This document shows, one piece after another, positions 25,905-32,610 of a DNA stretch of 64,000 nt; positions within the stretch are counted from its first letter, which is position 1; the number at the start of each line of letters is the position of its first letter. The position numbers and the translations under genes are program-made. The notes under the pieces were generated by a model, which was not told the origin of the DNA, did not search any database, and saw only the letters and a program-made list of their open reading frames with translations. The stretch comes from Prosthecomicrobium sp. N25 (GTDB lineage: Bacteria; Pseudomonadota; Alphaproteobacteria; Rhizobiales; Ancalomicrobiaceae): the NCBI RefSeq assembly GCF_037203705.1, contig NZ_JBBCAT010000001.1:469418-533417 (forward strand), read 5' to 3'.

Positions 25905-26876
25905 ATGGGCAAGAACGGTTCCAAGAACAAGAAATCCAAGAACGACGACGATCGGAAGTCGGACGCCGGTCTCCCGGAGGCCGCGCCGGACGGCCCCTTC
26001 GATCTCGACGATCCCGTCCTGCCGCGCTGGGTCCAGGCCCGCTCCTTCCGGTCCGGCGGCTACCCCCATGCCGAGCCGCTCGACGACGACGACTACGAGG
26101 GGCCGCTGATCCGCCTGCAGATCGAGCTGGTCAAGCTGCAGCAATGGACCATCCGGGCGGGCGAGCGGGTGGTGATCGTGTTCGAGGGCCGCGACGCCGC
26201 CGGCAAGGGCGGTACCATCGGGGCGTTCCGCGAGTACATGAGCCCGCGCCAGACCCGCATCGTCGCGCTCCCCAAGCCCACCGAGGTCGAGAAGGGCCAG
26301 TGGTACTTCCAGCGCTACGTCGAGCACATGCCGACGCGCGGCGAGATCGTCATGTTCGACCGGTCCTGGTACAACCGCGCCGGGGTCGAGAAGGTGATGG
26401 GCTTTTGTACCCCCGAGCAGACTGAGCAGTTCCTCAAGGAGGTGCCGCGGTTCGAGGACATGCTGGTTGACGAAGGCATCAACCTCGTCAAGTTCTACAT
26501 CGATGTCGGCTGGGAGATGCAGCTGAAGCGCTTCCACGACCGGCGCCACAACCCGCTCAAGGTCTGGAAGGTCTCACCCATCGACTACGCCGCCGTTCAG
26601 AAATACGACGAATACACCACCGCCCGAGACCGCATGCTGGAGATGACCCACAGCGACCACGCGCCCTGGACGGTCCTGCTCGGCAACGACAAGAAGCGCC
26701 TGCGCCTCAACGCGCTCCGCCACGTCCTCATGCGCTTCGACTATCCGGACAAGGACCGCAAGGCGATCGGCGACATCGACGAGAAGATCTGGGGCCACGG
26801 ACCGGGCCTGCTGCACACGCTGGACACCCGCCCGGTCAACGGCGCGAGCCCCGGGACGGTTACAAAATCCGGTTGA
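25905..26876 (+). CDS. ppk2: Polyphosphate kinase 2
   Basis: This 323-residue PPK2-family kinase uses polyphosphate to phosphorylate nucleoside diphosphates or monophosphates, or makes polyphosphate in reverse. Walker A is EGRDAAGKGG (94-103) and the Walker B/lid region is MFDRSWYNRAGVE (150-162). EVPRFEDMLVDEGINLVKFYIDV, RRHNPLKVWKVSPID and HAPWTVLLGNDKKRLRLN are conserved one-domain PPK2 blocks. The first 25 residues are Lys/Asp-rich and probably disordered. A GGGAGGA ribosome site precedes the ATG. It is divergent from the PhoR-like kinase, with 69 bases between the start codons. Confidence 0.94.
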   Translation: MGKNGSKNKKSKNDDDRKSDAGLPEAAPDGPFDLDDPVLPRWVQARSFRSGGYPHAEPLDDDDYEGPLIRLQIELVKLQQWTIRAGERVVIVFEGRDAAGKGGTIGAFREYMSPRQTRIVALPKPTEVEKGQWYFQRYVEHMPTRGEIVMFDRSWYNRAGVEKVMGFCTPEQTEQFLKEVPRFEDMLVDEGINLVKFYIDVGWEMQLKRFHDRRHNPLKVWKVSPIDYAAVQKYDEYTTARDRMLEMTHSDHAPWTVLLGNDKKRLRLNALRHVLMRFDYPDKDRKAIGDIDEKIWGHGPGLLHTLDTRPVNGASPGTVTKSG

Positions 26877-26933
26877 CGGGGTGCGGCGCGGGCGTCATCC
26901 CTCCGCTCGCGTCGTGATCCGGCCGGAGGTCCC

Positions 26934-27857
26934 ATGAGCGTGGTTCCCGTCGACATCCTCGCCTTCGGCGAGCCGATGATCGAGTTCAACGACACCGGCA
27001 AGGATCGCCTGTGGCTCTCGGGCTTCGGCGGCGACACCTCCAACGCCGCCATCGCGGCCGCGCGGCTCGGCGCCCGCGTCGGCTACTTCACGGCGCTCGG
27101 CCCCGACGCCTTCGGGCAGGCCTTCCGCGATCTCTGGGCGCGCGAGGGCGTCGACGCCTCCACGGTGATCACCGACCCGGCCGCCCACACCGCCGTCTAC
27201 TTCGTCACCCACGGCCCGGACGGCCATGCCTTCTCGTACCTGCGCGCCGGCTCCGCGGCGAGCCGGGTGAAGCCCGCCGACCTCCCCGCCGACGCGATCG
27301 CGGCAGCCAAGGTGCTGCACGTCTCCGCCATCAGCCAGGCCATCTCGCCGACTGCCTGCGACGCCGTCTTCGCGGCCATCCGCATCGCCCGCGAGGCCGG
27401 CGCGAAGGTCTCGTACGACACCAACCTGCGGCTCCGGCTCTGGCCGCTCGACCGGGCCCGCGCGGTGATCGAGGCGACCGCCGCGCTCTCCCACATCCTG
27501 CTGCCCGGACTCGACGACGCCCGGCTCCTGACCGGCCTCGAGGATCCCGACGCCATCTGCGACCACTATCTCGCCAAGGGCGTCGAGATCGTCGCCCTGA
27601 CGCTCGGCAAGGACGGCTCGCTCGTCGCCACCCCCGAGCGGCGCGAGCGCATCCCGCCGATCGCCTGCCGGGCCGTCGACGCCACCGGCGCCGGCGACGC
27701 CTTCGACGGCGGCTTCCTGACCGAATGGCTGCAGTCCGGCGATCCCTTCCGGGCCGGACGCTTCGCCAACGTGGTCGCCGGCCTGTCGACCGAGGGCTAC
27801 GGGGCCGTCGAGCCCCTCCCGCGCCGGGACGCCGCGCTCGCCCGCCTCGGCGGCTGA
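26934..27857 (+). CDS. kdgK: 2-keto-3-deoxygluconate kinase (PfkB family)
   Basis: This 307-residue ribokinase/PfkB sugar kinase shows ILAFGEPMIEFN at the start, SGFGGDTSNAAIAAARLGARVGYFTALG, the mid-domain SYDTNLRLRLWPLDRA typical of KDG kinases, and the catalytic/anion-hole motif AVDATGAGDAFDGGF near the C-terminus. It would phosphorylate 2-keto-3-deoxygluconate to KDPG, linking uronate breakdown to the Entner-Doudoroff pathway and functionally to edd at the left end of the window. GGAGG lies 5 bases before the ATG. Assignment to KDG rather than another ketose rests on family resemblance. Confidence 0.85.
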   Translation: MSVVPVDILAFGEPMIEFNDTGKDRLWLSGFGGDTSNAAIAAARLGARVGYFTALGPDAFGQAFRDLWAREGVDASTVITDPAAHTAVYFVTHGPDGHAFSYLRAGSAASRVKPADLPADAIAAAKVLHVSAISQAISPTACDAVFAAIRIAREAGAKVSYDTNLRLRLWPLDRARAVIEATAALSHILLPGLDDARLLTGLEDPDAICDHYLAKGVEIVALTLGKDGSLVATPERRERIPPIACRAVDATGAGDAFDGGFLTEWLQSGDPFRAGRFANVVAGLSTEGYGAVEPLPRRDAALARLGG

Positions 27858-27863
27858 GCGCCC

Positions 27864-29183
27864 GTGCCGGCCGGCCGCCCGACCGTCTTCCTGGACGTCT
27901 CCCGGCTCCTGTCGCGCGCCGGCCGCGAGAACGCCACGGGCATCGACCGGGTCGAACTCGCCTATGTCCGCCGCCTCCTCGCCGCGGATCTCGACACCCG
28001 CCTGGTCGCCGTCGGCAGGACCGCCGTCCGGGTCGTCGACAAGGCCAGGGCCCTCGCCGCGATCGGGCGGCTCGACCGTCACTGGTCCGGAGTCCCGGCA
28101 GCCGATGCGCCCCTGGAGCCCCGCCTCGCCCGTTTCCTGGCCGGCGCTCCCGCCGAGCCCCACCTGCCGCCGCCCGCCCCGGGCCTCGCCCGCCGGCTTT
28201 GGACGGACCTCGCCCTGTCCGGCGCAGACCCCGACGCCGCCGCCATCCGGCGCGCCCTCGCCCTCGGGCGCGGTCCGACCGTGTCCGAGGCCGCCCGCGC
28301 CGCAGGGCCCGCCGTCTACCTCAACGTCTCGCACCACCACCTCGAGAAGCCCTGGGTCCTCCGGTCCCTGGGCGGCCTGCGGCGCACGGTCTTCGTCCAC
28401 GACGTGATCCCCATCGATTTCCCCGAATTCTCCCGGGCCGGGGACGCCGACAAGCACCGGCGCCGCATGGCGAGCGTGGCGGCGGACGCCGACCTCGTCC
28501 TGGTCAACTCGGCGCACACCCGCGACCGGGTCGGCGCCGTCCTGTCCGGGCTCGGCCGCGCCGCGGGCGGGATCGCCGTCGCCCCGCTCGGGATCGACCT
28601 CGCCCCGCTCGCCGCAGCCGGGGTGCCCCCCACGGCCGCGCACCCCTACTTCCTCGCCGTCGGCACCATCGAGGCGCGCAAGAACCACCTGACCCTCCTC
28701 GCCGCCTGGCGCATGCTGGTCGCCCGTCACGGCCCCGCCGCCCCGCGCCTCGTCGTCGTGGGCCGCCGCGGCTGGGAGGTCGAGCAGGTAATCGACAGCC
28801 TGGAGCGCTCGGATCTGCTGCGGCCGGTCGTCTGCGAGGCGGGCCCCGTCGACGATGCCGCCCTGCGGCGACTGATCGCCGGCGCCCGCGCGCTCCTGAT
28901 GCCGTCGCTGGCGGAAGGCTTCGGCCTGCCGGTCGCCGAGGCGCTCGCCGCCGGCGTCCCGGTCCTCGCCTCCGACATACCCGCCCACCGCGAGGTCGGA
29001 GCCGGGGTGCCGGACTTCCTCGACCCGCTGGACACCGCCGCCTGGGCGGGCGCGGTCGAGCTCTACGCGACGCCCGACGCCCCGGCGCGCCGCGCCCAGC
29101 TGTCCCGCCTCGCCGGCTGGCGGCCGCCGACCTGGGAGGCCCACTTCGCCGCGGTCGCATCCCTGTTGAAACTGCCGATCTGA
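27864..29183 (+). CDS. GT4-family glycosyltransferase
   Basis: This 439-residue GT-B fold glycosyltransferase belongs to family 4. The N-terminal half has TVFLDVSRLLSRAGRENATGIDRVE, as in mannosyl/rhamnosyl transferases of surface polysaccharide synthesis, and TVFVHDVIPIDFPEF. The C-terminal half has FLAVGTIEARKNHLTLLAAW, VVVGRRGWEVEQVIDSL and the nucleotide-sugar motif MPSLAEGFGLPVAEALAAGVPVLASDI, with the EGFGLPxxE acidic residue. The start is a GTG 6 bases after kdgK. No other polysaccharide gene lies beside it, so its acceptor is unknown. Confidence 0.85.
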   Translation: MPAGRPTVFLDVSRLLSRAGRENATGIDRVELAYVRRLLAADLDTRLVAVGRTAVRVVDKARALAAIGRLDRHWSGVPAADAPLEPRLARFLAGAPAEPHLPPPAPGLARRLWTDLALSGADPDAAAIRRALALGRGPTVSEAARAAGPAVYLNVSHHHLEKPWVLRSLGGLRRTVFVHDVIPIDFPEFSRAGDADKHRRRMASVAADADLVLVNSAHTRDRVGAVLSGLGRAAGGIAVAPLGIDLAPLAAAGVPPTAAHPYFLAVGTIEARKNHLTLLAAWRMLVARHGPAAPRLVVVGRRGWEVEQVIDSLERSDLLRPVVCEAGPVDDAALRRLIAGARALLMPSLAEGFGLPVAEALAAGVPVLASDIPAHREVGAGVPDFLDPLDTAAWAGAVELYATPDAPARRAQLSRLAGWRPPTWEAHFAAVASLLKLPI

Positions 29184-29269
29184 TGGGCGGATGCAGGGCT
29201 GCTGCCGCCTCTCTCGCCTTGCGGCCCTGCCGCCGCTCGGAATAATGGTGAGGAGGAGACGGCAGCCCC

Positions 29270-29857
29270 TTGGTCGACACGAATCTCACCATTCTGGTCA
29301 TCGACGAGAACCCGGTCCGGAGCGCCATCCTGGAGGACGGGCTGCGCGAGGCCGGATACACGAACGTCGTGCGCCTGGACACCACGCAGGAACTGCTCCG
29401 CCGGGTCTTCGCCATCGACCCGGACGTGATCCTGATCGACCTCGCCAACCCGAGCCGGGACGTGCTGGAGCAGATGTTCCAGGTGTCCCGGACCGTGAAG
29501 CGGCCGGTGGCGATGTTCGTCGACCAGTCCGACACCGCCATGATCGAGGCCTCCGTGGACGCCGGCGTCTCGGCCTACATCGTCGACGGCCTGCGCAAGG
29601 AGCGGGTGAAGCCGATCCTCGACATGACCGTCTCGCGCTTCAACGCCTTCGACCGCCTCGCCCGCGAGCTGGAGGCCGCCCGCACGGAGCTGGCCGAGCG
29701 CAAGGTGATCGAGCGCGCCAAGGGCATCCTCATGAAGAACCGCGGCATTGCCGAGGAGGAGGCCTACGCGCTCCTCCGCAAGACCGCGATGAACGAGAAG
29801 AAGAAGCTCGTGGAGATCGCGCAGAGCGTGGTGACCGCCGCGCAGCTCCTCGGCTGA
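29270..29857 (+). CDS. nasT: ANTAR-domain response regulator NasT
   Basis: This 195-residue RNA-binding antiterminator has a receiver-like domain (1-120, ILVIDENPVRSAILEDGLREAGY, VILIDLANPSRD, MFVDQSDTAMIEASVDAGVSAYIVDG). A coiled segment leads into the C-terminal ANTAR domain (about 133-192, ERKVIERAKGILMKNRGIAEEEAYALLRKTAMNEKKKLVEIA). In nitrate-assimilating bacteria NasT is released from NasS when nitrate or nitrite is present and prevents termination in nas leader RNAs. The start is a TTG, about 11 bases after an AGGAGGAG ribosome site. nasS follows at a 20-base gap. Confidence 0.92.
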   Translation: MVDTNLTILVIDENPVRSAILEDGLREAGYTNVVRLDTTQELLRRVFAIDPDVILIDLANPSRDVLEQMFQVSRTVKRPVAMFVDQSDTAMIEASVDAGVSAYIVDGLRKERVKPILDMTVSRFNAFDRLARELEAARTELAERKVIERAKGILMKNRGIAEEEAYALLRKTAMNEKKKLVEIAQSVVTAAQLLG

Positions 29858-29877
29858 CCGACATCGAAGGGACGAGC

Positions 29878-31119
29878 GTGCCGAACACCGGACTGGAGCG
29901 CGAAGCCGCCGCGGCGCTGATCGGCGGCGGGCCGACTGCGGGAGACCGGCTGAGGGTCGGCTTCATCCCGCTGGTCGACTGCGCGCCGCTGCTCGTCGCC
30001 CACGAACGCGGCTTCGCGGCCGCCGAGGGGCTGGACCTCGACCTCGTGCGCGAGACCTCCTGGGCCAATATCCGCGACCGCATCGTGCTCGGCCATTTCG
30101 ACGCCGCCCACATGCTGGCGCCCATGACCATCGCGGCGAACCTGGCGCTCGGCCACCTGAAGGCGCCGGTCGTCACCCCCTTCGTGCTCAACCTCGGCGG
30201 CAACGCCGTGGCCGTCTCGACCGCCGTGCACACCCGCATGCGCGAGGGCGGCGGCGCCGTCTCGCTCGCCGACCCTGCCGCCACCGGGGCCGCGCTCGCC
30301 CGCGCCATCCGGGCCGGGGCGGCCCGGGGCGAGGCGCCCCTGACGCTGGCGATGGTGTATCCCTTCTCGGGCCAGAACTACGAGCTCCGCCACTGGCTCG
30401 CCGCCGCGGGCGTCGACCCCGACCGGGACGTTCGGCTCGTCGTCGTCCCGCCGCCCTTCATGGTGGATGCGCTGACGGCGGGCCAGGTCGACGGCTTCTG
30501 CGTCGGCGCGCCCTGGCCGAGCCTGTCGGTCGACGCCGGCGTCGGCTGTCTGGTCGCGACCAAGTCGGCGATCCTGCCGAAGAGCCCCGAGAAGGTGGTC
30601 GGCGTGCGCGAGAGCTGGGCCGAGCGCCACCCCGATCGCCTCGCCCGTCTCGTGCGCGCGCTCGACCGTGCCGCCGCCTGGTGCGACGACCCGGCGAACC
30701 ACGAGGACCTCGCCGCCATCCTGGCGCGCCCCGGCTACCTGGGCGTTCCCGCCGAGATCGTGATGCGCAGCCTCTCGGGCCTCCTCAGGACAGAGCAGGG
30801 CGGAGCCGCCGTGCACGCCCCGGACTACATCATCTTCCACCGTGGCGGCGCCAACCGCCCCGAGGCCGCGCACGCGCTCTGGCTCGCCACCCAGATGCTG
30901 CGCTGGGGTCAGGCGGCCGACCCGGACGCCGCCTATGCGGCCGCCCGCCGGAGCTTCCGCGCGGACCTCTACGACGCCGCCCTGGGGCGCGGGGCCGCCG
31001 AGCCCGTCACCGGCCTCACCCCCTTCGACGGCCTCCGCTTCGACGCCGCCGACCCGGCCGCCTATCTCGCCGCCCTGCCGCGGCCGCCTGGACCCGCCGC
31101 CGCCCCCGGCGACGACTGA
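29878..31119 (+). CDS. nasS: Nitrate/nitrite sensor NasS (NrtA/CmpA-like, cytoplasmic)
   Basis: The product is a 413-residue homologue of nitrate ABC-transporter binding proteins (RVGFIPLVDCAPLLVAHERGFAAAEGLDL, SWANIRDRIVLGHFDAAHMLAPM, PFVLNLGGNAVAVS, YELRHWLAAAGVDPDRDVRLVVVPPP, VDGFCVGAPW). The N-terminus has no signal peptide, so it is the soluble sensor type rather than a periplasmic receptor. Bound to NasT without ligand, it blocks antitermination. The GTG start is preceded by GAAGGGA and lies 20 bases after nasT. No nitrate transporter or nitrite reductase genes follow, so its targets lie elsewhere. Confidence 0.9.
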   Translation: MPNTGLEREAAAALIGGGPTAGDRLRVGFIPLVDCAPLLVAHERGFAAAEGLDLDLVRETSWANIRDRIVLGHFDAAHMLAPMTIAANLALGHLKAPVVTPFVLNLGGNAVAVSTAVHTRMREGGGAVSLADPAATGAALARAIRAGAARGEAPLTLAMVYPFSGQNYELRHWLAAAGVDPDRDVRLVVVPPPFMVDALTAGQVDGFCVGAPWPSLSVDAGVGCLVATKSAILPKSPEKVVGVRESWAERHPDRLARLVRALDRAAAWCDDPANHEDLAAILARPGYLGVPAEIVMRSLSGLLRTEQGGAAVHAPDYIIFHRGGANRPEAAHALWLATQMLRWGQAADPDAAYAAARRSFRADLYDAALGRGAAEPVTGLTPFDGLRFDAADPAAYLAALPRPPGPAAAPGDD

Positions 31120-31217
31120 CCTCCGCCGAAGGCCGGCCTTCCGGTACGGCGTCGCGCCGTGCTAAGCGGCCGTCAGCCTCGCGGGAATCGGCCCGCGGCC
31201 CTCGCCCGGTCCCGGAC

Positions 31218-31547
31218 ATGCTGCGCGCGCCCGCCCTCCTCCTCATCGCCCTCGCGGCGACCTTGCCGGCCCGCGCCGATGCGCCCGACGCCGAGCTGGC
31301 GCGCCTCTACCGCCTTGCGCTTTCGGCCGAGATGTGCGGATTCGCCGTCACGCCCAAGCAGGCCGAGGCGATCGGCAAAGCCATGGACAAGCGCATCGCC
31401 GCCCTGAAGCTCAGCGACGAGGCGGCCGACAAGCTTTACCAGGAGATCGAGGCGGGGATGGACGGGGAGGGCTGGGACGGCCTCTGCACCAAGGGCGGGG
31501 CCTGGGAGAAGACCTACCAGGCCGAAGTCCGCAAGTTCGGCAGGTAG
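31218..31547 (+). CDS. Small secreted protein of unknown function
   Basis: This 109-residue protein has a clear signal peptide (MLRAPALLLIALAATLPARA). The mature part is helical and charged, with two cysteines (EMCGFAVTPKQAEAIGKAMDKRIAALKL and GLCTKGGAWEKTYQAEVRKF) that could form one disulfide. I do not recognise a named family, though short proteins of this pattern occur in Hyphomicrobiales. It sits alone between nasS and the exporter operon, with no obvious ribosome site immediately before the ATG. Confidence 0.7.
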   Translation: MLRAPALLLIALAATLPARADAPDAELARLYRLALSAEMCGFAVTPKQAEAIGKAMDKRIAALKLSDEAADKLYQEIEAGMDGEGWDGLCTKGGAWEKTYQAEVRKFGR

Positions 31548-31608
31548 CGCTCCTACGGCCTTGCTGCAGCGCGGCAAGGCCCGCATCCTCCGAGCCTGGA
31601 GGAGATCG

Positions 31609-32610
31609 ATGCGACCGGGATTGGGAAAGTTCGCCATCGCGCTGGCGGTGGCCGGCGCGGCCGCGGCCGGCGGCTTCGCATGGTACCAGGCACGGCCGAC
31701 CGCGCGCTCGCTGCCCGACACCGTGACGGTGGCCAACGGCCGCATCGAGGTCGAGCGGGTCGACGTGGCCACCAAGCTGCCGGGCCGCATCGCCGTCGTG
31801 GACGTCCGCGAGGGCGACAGGGTCGAGGCCGGCCAGGTGCTGGCCCGCGTCGACGAGACCGAGATGCGCGCCCAGCTCGCCGCCGCCAAGGCCTTCGTGC
31901 AGCGCGCCCAGCAGGGCATCGCCAAGGCGGAGGCCGAGACGGCGAGCCGAGAGGCGGACCTCGTGCTCGCCGAGGTGGAGCTGAAGCGGGCCGCCGACCT
32001 GCGCGACCGCGCGGTCACCTCCCAGGCCGACGCCGACCGGCGCCTCGCCCAGCGCAACGTCGCCGCCGCCGCCGTGCAGGCCGCCAAGGCCGCGGTGGGC
32101 GACGCCCGCGCGGCGCTCGCGGTCGCCGAGGCGCAGGCCGCCCAGGTCGAGGCCACCCTCGCCGACATGGTCCTGAAGGCCCCCGTGGCGGGCCGGGTCG
32201 AATACCGGATGGTCCAGCCCGGCGAGGTGGTCGGCGCCGGCGCCCGCGTGCTCACCCTTCTCGACCTCGGCGACGTCTACATGACCGTCTTCCTGCCCAC
32301 CCGGTCGATCGGCCGGGTGCGGCTCGGCGCCGAGGCCCGCATCGTGCTCGACGCCGCCCCCGACTATGTCGTGCCCGCCCGCATCTCCTTCGTGGCCGCC
32401 GAGGCGCAGTTCACCCCGAAGTCGGTGGAGACAGCCGACGAGCGCGAGAAGCTCATGTACCGGGTCAAGGTGCAGGTGCCCACCGACGTGCTCGGCCGCT
32501 ACCGCGACTACGTCAAGGCGGGATTGACCGGCAACGCCTATGTGCGGCTCGGCGAGGACGCGCCCTGGCCCGACTGGCTCGCGCCCCGGCTCCCCGATGT
32601 CTCCCGCTGA
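31609..32610 (+). CDS. yhiI: HlyD-family membrane fusion protein (YhiI-like)
   Basis: This 333-residue periplasmic adaptor is anchored by one N-terminal helix (FAIALAVAGAAAAGGFAWYQ). A lipoyl/barrel half (VEVERVDVATKLPGRIAVVDVREGDRVEAGQVLARVD) precedes a long alpha-helical hairpin rich in Ala, Glu and Arg (about 85-185). The second lipoyl half (LKAPVAGRVEYRMVQPGEVVGAGARVLTLLDL) and a beta-barrel follow. It would link the inner-membrane ABC exporter encoded next to an outer-membrane channel. GGAGGAG precedes the ATG, and it overlaps rbbA by 14 bases. Gene order matches E. coli yhiI-rbbA-yhhJ. Confidence 0.9.
   Translation: MRPGLGKFAIALAVAGAAAAGGFAWYQARPTARSLPDTVTVANGRIEVERVDVATKLPGRIAVVDVREGDRVEAGQVLARVDETEMRAQLAAAKAFVQRAQQGIAKAEAETASREADLVLAEVELKRAADLRDRAVTSQADADRRLAQRNVAAAAVQAAKAAVGDARAALAVAEAQAAQVEATLADMVLKAPVAGRVEYRMVQPGEVVGAGARVLTLLDLGDVYMTVFLPTRSIGRVRLGAEARIVLDAAPDYVVPARISFVAAEAQFTPKSVETADEREKLMYRVKVQVPTDVLGRYRDYVKAGLTGNAYVRLGEDAPWPDWLAPRLPDVSR

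Noticed and set aside
26895-29144. A 749-codon minus-strand open frame opposite kdgK and the GT4 gene
   Set aside because: It covers two well-supported genes on the other strand, with Gly/Asp/Val/Glu-rich non-domain sequence and no ribosome site.
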